Below, piece by piece: positions 39,901 to 49,447 of a stretch of 64,000 bases of DNA. The translations under genes were made by a program, and so were the position numbers. The DNA is from Flavobacterium gyeonganense (lineage in GTDB: Bacteria; Bacteroidota; Bacteroidia; Flavobacteriales; Flavobacteriaceae): positions 4,464,001-4,528,000 of the forward strand of contig NZ_CP121112.1 of the NCBI RefSeq assembly GCF_029625295.1, in the 5' to 3' direction. Numbering within the stretch: position 1 is the stretch's first letter; the number at the start of each line of letters is the position of its first letter. Under the pieces are notes generated by a model. It saw only the letters and a list, made by a program, of their open reading frames with translations. It made no database searches and was not told the origin of the DNA.

Positions 39901-39972
39901 CATTTAGAAACCAATATTGGTACTACGCCTCAAATGAGATATTACAGTTTAGGACTAACGGCTGCATTTTAA
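36904..39972 (+). CDS. SusC-type TonB-dependent transporter, divergent (second locus, pair 2)
   Basis: A 1022-residue SusC-like transporter, 30 bases after the first SusD. The signal is KIVFFICAIHTLFSLKVSAQ. The CarboxypepD_reg-like domain (about 28-95: VVVNSKGNPVSGATITGENN) is followed by a plug (about 108-205) with GRIVLVDGVPRDEFN and ALYGSRAAKGVISITTKRG. The usual VVVGFG-type linker of SusC proteins is absent and the plug differs from its neighbour, so this is not a recent duplicate. Barrel ends in Phe (LGLTAAF). Cargo unknown. Confidence 0.92.
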   Translation: MKYIKIVFFICAIHTLFSLKVSAQDSKIIVSGVVVNSKGNPVSGATITGENNQTSVANETGEFGLTVDKNTFLTINASGYKTTSVEAKTDLQTIVLESAEIVQVAFNTVDKADILGGVSTVNIANMLGSNYTTNSLDNLSSYIPGYHGGNIWGMNGRIVLVDGVPRDEFNVIPSEMEEITVLKSAAAVALYGSRAAKGVISITTKRGAEKKNRFDVRLNTGIMAPKRYAEYLGSAEYLSLYNEALVNDKISIVNNGAYTSDTDLANYASGTNPYRYPNVDFYSSDYLKKFSRRSEIVTEYTGGNEKAMFYVNVGNYNTTTLLDIGNGKKEGENRFNIRGNLDIKLSSMISSKINTSVTFYDGNSAQGNFWANAATLKPNLISPLIPISYLDKADATSLAYIESSPFIINGQYFLAGTATQTTNPFADIYTKGIIKGTYRKYQFDASLNFNLASILKGLTFDTQFAIDYNTQYSQNIDNNSYAVYTPTWATDADGDYISKLTRVGADLNNNSRSLDNAYQRQTKFFSGALKYKFDYDKIHNFSTMLVAHGYTLAESEVYHAIGNANLGFQFNYNYKNKYYADFTQNMVHSVRFAPKQRDAFSPTVSVGWRISKEKFLSEAKFIDDLKLTASAGIINTDLDYDANTGFNLFRSSYSTNNGAYFSWQEGRQLRTTDVLRGENYALGFERRKEISLGLDASLFNNMVQVSASYFYSRLLGIPGQDVNSYPNFLSVNNPSPSSFIPYSNYQADQREGYDLGISLNKRIQKVDLNIGFVATYYDTKAYTRNDVLYVDEYQKRQGKPIDALFGLKSDGFFSVADIEAMANKSPGAPVPQSFGTVKPGSIKYVDVNNDGVVDNNDQIYLGRGGYAGSPLTLGLNTTVKWNNFSLFVLANSTSGSYGFKNSSYYWASGINAKYTAAMRGRWTEATAETATYPSLSTGNNGDNNFRNSDFWLFKNDRINLARVQLSYDIPKRLLAKTFISDLGLYVNGSDLLTISKERQHLETNIGTTPQMRYYSLGLTAAF

Positions 39973-39990
39973 TTTTAAAAATTTAGAATA

Positions 39991-41799
39991 ATGATAAAGA
40001 ATAAAAACATATTTGTAATTTTAATTCTATCCGTCTTATTTGTAAGCTGTACAGATCTTATAGATCCGGCACAGGAAAATATTCGGGATAAGAATACTAC
40101 ATATGATGATCCAAACTTTGGATTAGGACTTTTAACTCAGGGTTATGCAAGGATTCCAACAAACGGATGGTCCTTTAGCGAAGTAGCTACTGATGATGCT
40201 GTGACTAATGTACCTACTAATGGATATTTAAGATTAGCTACTGGCCAGTGGAGTGCCTCAAATAATCCAACAGAGCGTTGGACATCATGTCTTTCAGGTA
40301 TTCAATACATGAATATAGTTCTAAATGAGGTAGATAAAATGAAATTTGCAGAAGATCCTCTTGTAGATAATCTTTTTAAAAGCAGAATTAAAGGAGAAGC
40401 ATATGGACTGCGAGCCCTTTTTATGTACCATCTTTTGCAGGCTCATGCAGGCTGGGTTAATGGAACCTTGTTAGGTATACCAATTTACTTGACAGAATTA
40501 GATATAAATTCAAATTATAATGTACCTCGTGAAAGTTTTAATACCTGTACTGCACAAATTTACAGTGATATCAATAATGCAATCGAGCTTTTGCCTGTAG
40601 ATTATGTTGATGTAGCCAGCACTAGCAGTATACCATCCAGATACAATACACCTGGAATGACTACAGCAAGCTTCAACCGTGCAATGGGAGTAAGATTTGT
40701 TGGGCTTGTTAGTGGACGCGTTGCGATGGCAATTCGTTCTCAGACATCTTTACTAGCCGCTAGTCCTGCTTATGCCGGTGGTTCTAATGGTACATGGGAA
40801 GATGCTGCCGGATATGCTGCACAGATTATTGCTCTTAAGGGAGGACTTGCAGGGTTGCCATCAACTTTTAATAGTGGTGTATCCTGGTATAGAAATGCAT
40901 CGGAGATTAGTGCATTATCTGCAGGATCCAATTCACCGGAAAGTTTATGGAGAGGTGGTACTTCTAACAATAATGATTTAGAACGCGATCATTTTCCGCC
41001 TAGCTTATTTGGTAACGGAATTGTAAATCCTACTCAAAATTTAGTAGATGCCTTTCCAGCCAGCAATGGTTATCCTATTTCTAATCCTCTTTCTAATTAT
41101 AGTCTGTCTAATCCTTATGCTAACAGAGATCCGAGATTGAATGAATTTATTCTTTTTCAGGGTGGAAGAGCTGGTGTAACTAATGCACAAGTGAATTTGA
41201 TACCTGCTACCAATCCTGTTAATCAGGATGCTGTGAATGCAGTAACAACTTCTACCCGTACAGGATATTACTTAAAAAAATTATTAAGACAGGATGTTAA
41301 TTACAATCCTACTGGCAGAAATACACAGCTTCATTACAGACCGCGTATTCGTTATACTGAGATATATCTTAATTATGCTGAGGCTGCTAACGAAGCGTGG
41401 GGATCAGTTGCTGATCCCAGATCATATGGCTTTACAGCTTATGATATAATTAAGGCTATCCGCAGAAGAGCGTTAGGTATCAGTAATGATCCCTATTTGG
41501 AATCTATAAAAGCAGATAAGGTTGCTATGCGTGAATTAATTCGCAATGAACGTCGTTTAGAATTAAGTTTTGAAGGATTTCGTTTTTGGGATTTGCGTCG
41601 ATGGAAAGTTTCTCTTCCAAAGTTAAATGAAGCGGCTATGGGCATTACGGTTTCCGGAACAACAGTCAGCCCGGTTTATAGTACACCAGCTGTCGTAGAG
41701 GAAAGAGTATTTCAGGATTATATGTATTACGGACCTATTCCTTACAGTGAAACCCTAAAATTTAATAATCTATTTCAAAATGATGGCTGGAATAATTAG
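39991..41799 (+). CDS. SusD-type lipoprotein (second locus, pair 2)
   Basis: A 602-residue lipoprotein with signal FVILILSVLFVSC (Cys about 18) and TDLIDPAQENI. SusD helices appear in IKGEAYGLRALFMYHLLQAHAGW, and the C-terminal domain has IRNERRLELSFEGFRFWDLRRWK, ending near QNDGWNN. It is 19 bases after its SusC. Its divergence from the first SusD in the locus suggests a different ligand. Confidence 0.94.
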   Translation: MIKNKNIFVILILSVLFVSCTDLIDPAQENIRDKNTTYDDPNFGLGLLTQGYARIPTNGWSFSEVATDDAVTNVPTNGYLRLATGQWSASNNPTERWTSCLSGIQYMNIVLNEVDKMKFAEDPLVDNLFKSRIKGEAYGLRALFMYHLLQAHAGWVNGTLLGIPIYLTELDINSNYNVPRESFNTCTAQIYSDINNAIELLPVDYVDVASTSSIPSRYNTPGMTTASFNRAMGVRFVGLVSGRVAMAIRSQTSLLAASPAYAGGSNGTWEDAAGYAAQIIALKGGLAGLPSTFNSGVSWYRNASEISALSAGSNSPESLWRGGTSNNNDLERDHFPPSLFGNGIVNPTQNLVDAFPASNGYPISNPLSNYSLSNPYANRDPRLNEFILFQGGRAGVTNAQVNLIPATNPVNQDAVNAVTTSTRTGYYLKKLLRQDVNYNPTGRNTQLHYRPRIRYTEIYLNYAEAANEAWGSVADPRSYGFTAYDIIKAIRRRALGISNDPYLESIKADKVAMRELIRNERRLELSFEGFRFWDLRRWKVSLPKLNEAAMGITVSGTTVSPVYSTPAVVEERVFQDYMYYGPIPYSETLKFNNLFQNDGWNN

Positions 41800-41821
41800 A
41801 AACAACTTAATGATACAAAAA

Positions 41822-42889
41822 ATGAAAAAATTAATTTTAGCTTTATTGGTACTAACATCTATATTAGGATGCGAGAATGAACCCATCACATATGACGATT
41901 ATGATTTTTCGGCTGTATATTTCCCTTATCAGTATCCAATCAGGACTATTACTTTAGGAGAAGATATATTCGATAATAGTTTGGATCTTCAGCATAAATG
42001 CAAAATTATGGCTACACTATCAGGTGTGTATGACAATAAAAAAGATGTAACCATTAATTTTGTTGTTGCAGATACTATACCTAATAAGTTTAATTTTGTT
42101 TTTTCCCCGCAAACAAATCCTGTAAGAGCAATCCTTCCTATGCCACGTAATTATTACACTTTGGCATCAGATCAAATTGTAATTAAAAAAGGTGATATTT
42201 CAGGAGGGGTTGAAGTACAACTAACAGATGCCTTTTTTAATGACCCTCAATCTTTACAGGCAAATTATGTGATACCATTACTAATGACTACTGTTACTAA
42301 TGCAGATACCATTTTAAAAGGGAAGCCACTTATTGCAGGTACATCACCAAGGAGATTAAGACTCAAACAATGGGATATAGTTTCAAAAGATTATATACTA
42401 TATGCTGTAAAATATATTAATACCTGGCATGGTTTTTATCTTAGAAGGGGTAAAGATGTAGTGACAGGGGCTGTAAATACTACAATTGTCAGACGTCCAA
42501 AAGACATTCAGACTTATGATTCTGGAATCGAAAATGTTTCAAAATGGCTTGTTAATTTAAATTCTACATCTCTCAAGGGATTGAAATTTCCTGTTGTTTT
42601 AAAAGATGCTGCTAACGCAGATTATACTTGTAATTTAAACATTACCTTTGATGATAATGGCAATTGTTCAATTTCTTCATCCGATCCATCTACTTTTACT
42701 GCTACAGGAACGGGTAAATTTGTAAAAAAAGGAGAGAAGAATAGTTTTGGCAATGTGGATAGGGATGTTCTTTATCTGGATTATACAATTAATCACCCAG
42801 GAAAGGGTATTACAACACAAACAAAAGATACACTTTTAATGAGAAATAGGGGTGTAGTTATGGAAACTTTTGGTGTTGTAGCACAATAA
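41822..42889 (+). CDS. Surface lipoprotein with DUF1735-type domain
   Basis: The frame opens at 41780, overlapping SusD, but MKKLILALLVLTSILGC at 41822 is a clean lipoprotein signal and is preferred (355 residues). Residues about 25-150 resemble DUF1735 (YFPYQYPIRTITLGEDIFDNSLDLQH, VQLTDAFFN), a beta domain common in the accessory lipoproteins of SusC/D loci. The remainder resembles DUF4361/DUF5627-type beta structure. Last gene of the locus, followed by a strong terminator. Probably an accessory glycan- or peptide-binding surface protein. Confidence 0.85.
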   Translation: MKKLILALLVLTSILGCENEPITYDDYDFSAVYFPYQYPIRTITLGEDIFDNSLDLQHKCKIMATLSGVYDNKKDVTINFVVADTIPNKFNFVFSPQTNPVRAILPMPRNYYTLASDQIVIKKGDISGGVEVQLTDAFFNDPQSLQANYVIPLLMTTVTNADTILKGKPLIAGTSPRRLRLKQWDIVSKDYILYAVKYINTWHGFYLRRGKDVVTGAVNTTIVRRPKDIQTYDSGIENVSKWLVNLNSTSLKGLKFPVVLKDAANADYTCNLNITFDDNGNCSISSSDPSTFTATGTGKFVKKGEKNSFGNVDRDVLYLDYTINHPGKGITTQTKDTLLMRNRGVVMETFGVVAQ

Positions 42890-42931
42890 AAAAGTTTTAG
42901 TATCTATAACAGTAAAGAAACAAAATAACGC

Positions 42932-42964
42932 AAATAGCAGCAGTTTTTCTGCTGCTATTTTTTT
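42932..42964 (+). terminator. Rho-independent terminator of second SusC locus
   Basis: Perfect 12-base arms AAATAGCAGCAG (42932-42943) and CTGCTGCTATTT (42949-42960) around a T5 loop, then TTTT. It lies 43 bases after the last lipoprotein stop. Confidence 0.92.
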
Positions 42965-43080
42965 ATGATAATTTATAATTTTATTATTGGCAGCTATATA
43001 GTAATCGATTATTTAAAACTATTAACATTTACTAATAAAAGTTTTAAAGCTATAAAATATCACAAGTATCTAATATTGCA

Positions 43081-43088
43081 TAATTTTG
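43081..43088 (+). promoter_or_regulatory. Candidate -7 element for 43121 gene
   Basis: TAATTTTG matches TAnnTTTG and lies 32 bases before the ATG at 43121, a usual distance. No TTG lies at the expected spacing. Confidence 0.35.
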
Positions 43089-43120
43089 TAATATCTGGTT
43101 CGTCTTTTTAATATTATACT

Positions 43121-43819
43121 ATGAATAAAACATTTTCTGCCAGCAGACAAATAGGTATCGTATCTAGTTTTTCTGAGCTCGTACAAACAGATTTCAAAGG
43201 AGAAATGAATGCGCTATGCTGGTATAGAAATTTAGATGGCGATTTTAATGAGATTGTAGCTAAATTGACTTTAAAAGAAAATATAACAGAAGTTTATCCT
43301 GAAGATTTAATTACAATAGAGCTATCAGAAAAAGGGAACATTGCAAGAAAAATAATTTTACATGATTTCCAATTATTATCTGATTTTGGAGCTTCACCTT
43401 CTCTTAACTTAATAAAATGTTATGAACGAGATGATGAATTTGATTTTATATCTACTGATGTGTATTCCTTTCACGTTGATCGTTCACCCATTGCAACAGA
43501 TACTTTTTTGTGTACCTATCATGGAGCTTCAGGAGATATAATACCTAATTCAGAAGCAGAGCAAAAAGTCCTAATTCCGGAAATCCGCTCAAAGCTAAAA
43601 GAGTTACATGATGGAGCAGAGGATGAGTTCGAAAACTTTTTAACAGAGAACTACTTTGATTTGCATTATAGAATGCATGAAGATACAGAACCAGTTAATT
43701 TGGGATTAAGGAACCTTTGGCGTCTGGCTGTAGATCACCCAAACCAACTCGTACTTCCTTGTATTCACAGGGCACCAAAAGAAAATGATGGTGAATATCG
43801 TTTATTATTAATTTGTTAG
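43121..43819 (+). CDS. DUF1826-like protein
   Basis: A 232-residue soluble protein. The central segment FHVDRSPIATDTFLCTYHGASGD resembles DUF1826 proteins, where a conserved His-Xaa-Asp and Arg precede a CTY-G motif, a pattern like that of iron/2-oxoglutarate enzymes. The family function is not known to me. The C-terminal half has NLWRLAVDHPNQLVLPCIHRAPKEN, also conserved in look. Monocistronic, convergent with the response regulator. The family call is from memory of the motif and is not certain; the gene itself is well supported. Confidence 0.7.
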   Translation: MNKTFSASRQIGIVSSFSELVQTDFKGEMNALCWYRNLDGDFNEIVAKLTLKENITEVYPEDLITIELSEKGNIARKIILHDFQLLSDFGASPSLNLIKCYERDDEFDFISTDVYSFHVDRSPIATDTFLCTYHGASGDIIPNSEAEQKVLIPEIRSKLKELHDGAEDEFENFLTENYFDLHYRMHEDTEPVNLGLRNLWRLAVDHPNQLVLPCIHRAPKENDGEYRLLLIC

Positions 43820-43884
43820 ATGAAATGAGGCAGTAATCGATGTATGGATAGAACCTTTTTTCTTAGCAAAAAGAATTATAAACT

Positions 43885-44322
43885 TTATTCTGAATATTTT
43901 TCGAAATGCTTTTTTACAATTTCCTCGAGCATTGTACCACTTAAAGTTTTTTGTCTGTAATCAGCTATCTCTTTTATAGTATCAGCTTTTGCTTTATCTG
44001 CAGGGTTGAAAGAACTCGTGAGCATTATAATACTGATTTTTTTCTTTCGTTCTTCAGATATCAGATTTTTATATTTTTTTATAAATTCCCAACCGTCCAT
44101 AACAGGCATGTTTATGTCCAAAAAAATTAAATCTGGCTGTAGGTTTATTTCATGCTGAGATTCAAATTCTCCTTTACTGCATAGGTAATCAATCGCTTCT
44201 TTTCCATTTAGAGCCACCTGAATGTGTTCTGCAATATTTGATTTCTGTACGATTTTTTTATTGATAAAATTGGTAGCAAAATCATCATCTATTAATAAAA
44301 CACAGTTTAATTTCTTTTCCAT
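43885..44322 (-). CDS. CheY-like response regulator
   Basis: A 145-residue single receiver domain: LLIDDDFATNFINKK (acidic pocket), LIFLDINMPVMDGWEFI with the phospho-acceptor Asp at about 69, IIMLTSS (the Thr/Ser switch), and a Lys-containing end (YRQKTLSGTMLEEIVKKHF) in which the usual conserved Lys-Pro is replaced by Gln-Lys-Thr. No output domain. It lies 43 bases after the multi-PAS kinase gene and is surely its operon partner. Confidence 0.93.
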   Translation of the reverse strand: MEKKLNCVLLIDDDFATNFINKKIVQKSNIAEHIQVALNGKEAIDYLCSKGEFESQHEINLQPDLIFLDINMPVMDGWEFIKKYKNLISEERKKKISIIMLTSSFNPADKAKADTIKEIADYRQKTLSGTMLEEIVKKHFEKYSE

Positions 44323-44365
44323 TTTATATAACTTTTTGTTCTCACTTTACGTTACGCTTATTGTC

Positions 44366-47300
44366 TTAGTTAACTGGCAATGTCCATTTGAAAGTGCTTC
44401 CCTCATTATATTTAGATTCGACCCAAATCCTTCCGTTATGATGCTCAATGATTTTTTTACAGTGAGACAATCCTATTCCGGTTCCATGATATTCATTACG
44501 ATTATGTAAACGTTTAAAAATAACAAAAACTTTATCTGTATCTTCTTTTTTTATTCCAATTCCATTGTCAGTAACTGAGAACACCCATTTCTTGTCTTCT
44601 ATTACTGCTGCTATTTTTATTTTTGGATTTACATCTTTTTTTCTGAATTTGATGCTGTTACTAATCAAATTTTGAAATAACTGTCTCATTTCGGTGGCAT
44701 TAGCTTCAATTGTTGGCAGATTTTCATATTCTATTATAGCATTACTCTCGTCAATGCTGCTTTTCATATCCAGGATTACATCTGCAACAATAGTGTTGAA
44801 ATCTATAATTGTTTTTTTCTTTCTTTCCCAATTCTGGAATAATCTAAAAGTCCTTTGACTAATAACTGCATCCTTAAAGTGGAACTACGAATGAAACCTA
44901 AATAATGCTGCTGATCTTCATCTAATTTACCAGTCAATTCTTCTTCAAGTAATTGAGAGCAATGACTCACAGTGATTAATGGCTCTTGTAAATCATGGGA
45001 TGCAATGTAAGCAAATTGTTCCAGCTCGGTGTTTTGAAATTCAAGTCTCCTGTTTTTAGAAAGCATCTCATCCTGCATATGTCTTCGTTCATTGATATTT
45101 CTCATTGTTCCTTCAATATTTACAGGCATTCCTTTTTTGTCATATAAAACATGAGCATTTATAGAAAAATATAAAGGTTTCCCTTGCGGATCATATAGCT
45201 GAACATCAAAATCAGAAATATGGCCATTTGTTTTTAACTTTTTTAAGAAAAGGGCCTTGTTTTTTTTGTTGTGATAATAATCGAACACTGATTTTCCTAT
45301 AATATCTGAACTTGGAATCTGGAAATTCTTTTCAAACGACGGGCTTACATCCAGGAGGATTCCTTCCATAGTAATTTTCATATATATATCCTGAAAGTTT
45401 TCATAGATTGATCTAAATTTTTCCTCACTTACTTTTAGATTTTTTTCAGTTTCTATTTTATCACTTATATCACGTACTGAACCTACAATATAGTCTGGCT
45501 CATTATTTTCATCAACGATTATTCTGGCATTGACAGAAACTGTATATAGTATGGTATTGACTTTTATTTGTACATCATAGTTTTTTATTTCCCCCACACT
45601 TTTTAATTCCTCAAGTATATACTTTCTGTCTTCTGGATCATAATAAAAATCGGCAAAGTTGCTGCCTATGACTTCCTCCTGCTGAATGTTAAAATAGGAG
45701 CAGGAAGGACTAATATCTATTATTTTTTGATCTTTTACCGATGCTCTAAAGAAAACATCTCGTACGCTTTCAAAAATAGTACGGTATTTTTTTCACTTTC
45801 CTTAATTTTCTCATTAGCTAATTCTATTTCTAATTCAGTTTTTTTCTTTCACTAATATTTCTCATAGTTCCCTCAATATAGGAGGGCATTTCATCGACAT
45901 AACGGAGCTTTGCATTTACAGAAAAGTACAAAATTTCTCCATGATTGTTTAGCAGGCGCTTTTCAAAATCATTAACTTCTTTTTCTGCAATAAGGGTTTT
46001 GATAAATTTATCAGCATCATCAGGATTATAATAAAAATTTTTAAAATTGCTTCCTATAACAGATTCCCGACTCAAATAAAAGTGTTTTTCTACGGATGGA
46101 CTGATTTCCATTACAGTACCGTACAAATCTCTTCTGAAATATATATCTTCAAAACTTTCATAGATGTAACGGAAGTTTTCTTCGCTTATCTTTAAATTTT
46201 CTTCAGCTACTCTTCGCTCCGTAATGTTTCGTAAAGCACCAACTAAGAATTCTGGCTTCCCCTTTGCATCACGAACTACTTTAGCATTGATTGAAACGTA
46301 ATAATGCTGGTTCTTTATAATAATTTCGTTGTTAAAATCAATAATCTCATCATTTATAGTTATTATTTCTGTCATTTGATTTAATTGGTCTATGTCAGGG
46401 TATATGTTATAAATGGATTGCCCAATAAGTTCTTCTCTTGTTATACCATTGAAATAGCTGCATGACGGACTTACATCTAATATGGTGTTGGTTTTAAGAT
46501 CTGTTTTGAAGAAGACATCCTGAACATTTTCAAATAAAATACGGAAGTCCTGTTCGCTTTTTTCTATTTTCTGATGTTGTTGACTGATTAATAACTGGTT
46601 CTGTTTCCATTCATCCAAAGAGCGTACTGTACCCTCAAAATTTGACACATTCAGTTTTTTATTGTAAATTAGTTTTGCAGTCATAGAAAAGGAGCTAACC
46701 TGGCCATTTTTCTTAATCAATTCAATTTCATAATCTTTTACTTCACCATTTGCAATCAGTTCCTTCTTGAGTTTTTTTCTTTCATCCGGGTTAACATATA
46801 GGTCACTCATATTTATAGTTAGCATTTCTTCCCTTGTATAACCAAGGTAATTAATGATGGATGGGCTAACTTCATATAAATTACCTTCCGGAGAAGATAT
46901 AAAATAAACATCCATCACGTTTTCAAAAAATGATCGGAATTTTTCTTCACTTATTTTTAGGTTTTCTTTTGCAAAATGATTTTCAAATGATTTGGACAAA
47001 ATATTAGTTATAGCTCCTATCAGATCGATTTGCTCCTTTATATAACTGACAGAACCGTCACTTTGCTTCAAGGAGCCTATTTCTAATCTGCCATATTCTT
47101 CTCCGTTTAATATTATTGCTTTCCGGATAGACCAGTGAGTTTCTTTGTCTTTAGCCGTATACTCGTATTCAGGAACAATAATTCTGCAATTGGTACTTTC
47201 GGGAAATTGAAATGCATTTGGAATAATTTTTACACAACTGGCAATCATATCTGTTATTGAGAGCGAATCATCACTATTGATTTCAAAAATATTCTGTAAA

Positions 47301-48696
47301 CATGTAATTTCTTTAATACGTCTATTTAAAATCTGATTGCTTTTTTCTAATTCTGTTTCGTTTAATTTCTGTTTGGTTACATTGATAGAAATAGTACTTA
47401 TACCAATGATACTATTATCTTTGTCTATTATTGGAGATATGAAGTTGTTCCAGTAATTTCCTAAATGGTTTTTCTCCTTGTCTTCTTCTATATGAATATT
47501 TCCGTTTAGTACAGACTGGTAAATTTTCTGTATCTGTTTTCTTGCTTTCGTATTATTAATGTATTCAAACATATTGTCACCCGTTTTAATATCAGATCCG
47601 TACAGATCCCTCATATTATTTTTATGAGTTAAATTAAAATTGATGTACTTAAAGTTAGTGTCTAGTGTAAATATACTCATGCCGTTTGGGCTTTGCATAG
47701 TTGCTTCTAAAATGTTTTTTTCAATATTAAGTTTATATTCACTTTCACTTAATTTATTTGTTTTATTACGCTTTTCTTCGAGTATGCCATGCAAAAAAAG
47801 TATCGAAACAAAATTAACAAACAGAAAAAGCTGTAGCATGAAAAAGCTGTATGACCATTTATAATTATGAGATTCAGCATAGAGCGATGTTCCATATAAA
47901 GAAATAATAGTTACTAATACAACTATAAGAGTTATAACTTTTAGGTTAAAGCGGTATGCCGCCCAAACGAGAAAAAAAGAATAATAGACTCATTGTGCGC
48001 ATTGTTGGTAAATACAAACACAGAGGCTGTTATTGTAAGTAAAGTAAGAGCTATTACTTCTATTTTTTTATTAAAAGTCCAGTGCGTATCTTCTGTAGTT
48101 TTGTATAGCCAGGACAGTACAAACGGAGTAAATAAAACAGCTCCCAAAATATTTGACCTAATAAGGGTATGCCAGATTGAAATGAAATTATTAATATTAA
48201 CAAATGGAGTTACAGTAAGAAAAATGATACCCAAAGATATACTAAGAATACTGCCAACCAGGCAGGCAAAAGTGAAATATAATACATTAATACCTTTGTC
48301 AAACGGATATTTGCTTTTGCACCAAACCTGTATTAAATAGGATACAGTAAAGGCATTAAGCCCAATAAGTATAGGTCTCAAAATACAAAATGAAAATATC
48401 TCTAATAATTTTTCAAAAGTAGTGGCACTTCTAATGTTAGGCTCAAATAACCATACAGTAAATAAGAAGCTTCCCAGAAGAACACCAAAAATTGCATTTC
48501 TTCCTAAAATGATGGCCGCAGCTATGCTAAAACCAACAGCTGGAAAAAATGGGGCAATTTTTGTTTCAGGTATAAAAGCAAAACTGGAGGTTTTTGCTAT
48601 TATAACATATAAAATTGCAATGAAAATCGTGGTTTTTGTTTTCGAATTCAAAAAAGATAATTTATGATATTCGCCTTCATTTACGTGTACATTCAT
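44366..48696 (-). CDS. MASE1/multi-PAS sensor histidine kinase, broken by four homopolymer frameshifts
   Basis: Four open frames in series restore one protein of about 1444 residues if one base is added at each of 47972-47978, 45839-45845, 45787-45793 and 44812-44818 (all A7/T7). Order: MASE1 membrane sensor (1-240; its end becomes LVWAAYRFNLK after repair), a further membrane segment, PAS (about 310-430), GAF-like region (about 440-570), five tandem PAS domains (about 575-1210), HisKA with IASHDLQEPL (His about 1233), and HATPase_c (NLISNSIKF, DNGIGI, GTGIGLSHC). Each repaired junction falls inside a known domain or linker and leaves no gap, so this was one gene. Downstream is a receiver protein. 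Signal unknown; MASE1 points to a membrane-borne stimulus. Confidence 0.85.
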
Positions 48697-49185
48697 CTTT
48701 GCTATTTTTGAAAATTCGCTGTTTTTAATTAATTACCAGATAGTATTTTCAATGATTTCTGTATCATTACGGTTAAATTGCATTTTGCGGCTACAAACTT
48801 AATATCGAATTTTTATATTTTATTTTTTTTAAAATATAAAACATTGATTTTTAGTGTTTTATTTTCCTTTAAAAAGTTGCTTTTAGTTTTCCTTTTTAGA
48901 ATTGAACTTTGTAATATTTCTTTATTAATTTACGAAAAAAAAATAATTTGTGACACAGAATGTACAAAAAAATAGGCTGCAATAGTTTATCTCTTTGTTT
49001 TAGATTAGAACAATTGGAAATCAATTTATTGTAGAATAAAGTTAAAATCAATTAAAATTTTGAAAATCAACCAGCAAATATTATAAGGAAAAAACATGAA
49101 TGCTTAATAACTTTAAAATATTCGAATTCAAATTTTGGTTTAGAAAAAAAATTAATCGTACAAATTCTAAAAATGATTTAAGATT
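48697..49185. other. Divergent intergenic, no gene seen
   Basis: About 490 AT-rich bases between the kinase and the small lipoprotein. A TAAGTTTG (minus strand, 48801-48794) matches the -7 pattern upstream of the kinase but lacks a spaced TTG. No frame or hairpin is supported. Confidence 0.4.
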
Positions 49186-49365
49186 ATGAAGATACACTTT
49201 AATTCAAAATTGATATTAATCGCTGTATTTACCGGATTACTTTTTTCATGTAAAAATAATATAAGTGGAGGAGTTGGCAGTGACGGAAAAAACCTTGATT
49301 CTATTACAACGAATCGAGATAGTACAAAAGTACTTAAAGACACCTCAGATAAATTAAAAAAGTAG
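49186..49365 (+). CDS. Small lipoprotein (59 aa)
   Basis: A 59-residue gene. The signal LILIAVFTGLLFSC has a good lipobox (Cys at 22), followed by KNNISGGVGSDGKNLDSI and a charged tail. This Gly/Ser/Asp-rich style resembles the disrupted lipoprotein at 30201, suggesting a paralogous pair. A strong bidirectional terminator follows. Function unknown. Confidence 0.8.
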   Translation: MKIHFNSKLILIAVFTGLLFSCKNNISGGVGSDGKNLDSITTNRDSTKVLKDTSDKLKK

Positions 49366-49396
49366 GTCAATCTGTTGCCGTATTTCTGTAAGTATA

Positions 49397-49428
49397 AATA
49401 AAAACCGTCTGTTAAGACGGTTTTTATT
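49397..49428. terminator. Bidirectional terminator
   Basis: Perfect 14-base arms AATAAAAACCGTCT (49397-49410) and AGACGGTTTTTATT (49415-49428) around GTTA. It lies between the convergent small lipoprotein and GH97 genes and has A/T runs on both sides. Confidence 0.93.
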
Positions 49429-49447
49429 GCTGAATGTTAAAAGTAAT

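Noticed and set aside
31652..41799. Recent duplication of SusC/SusD pairs
   Set aside because: The two SusC and two SusD proteins differ in length, linker, plug and C-terminal motifs, so they are old paralogues and not a recent tandem copy.
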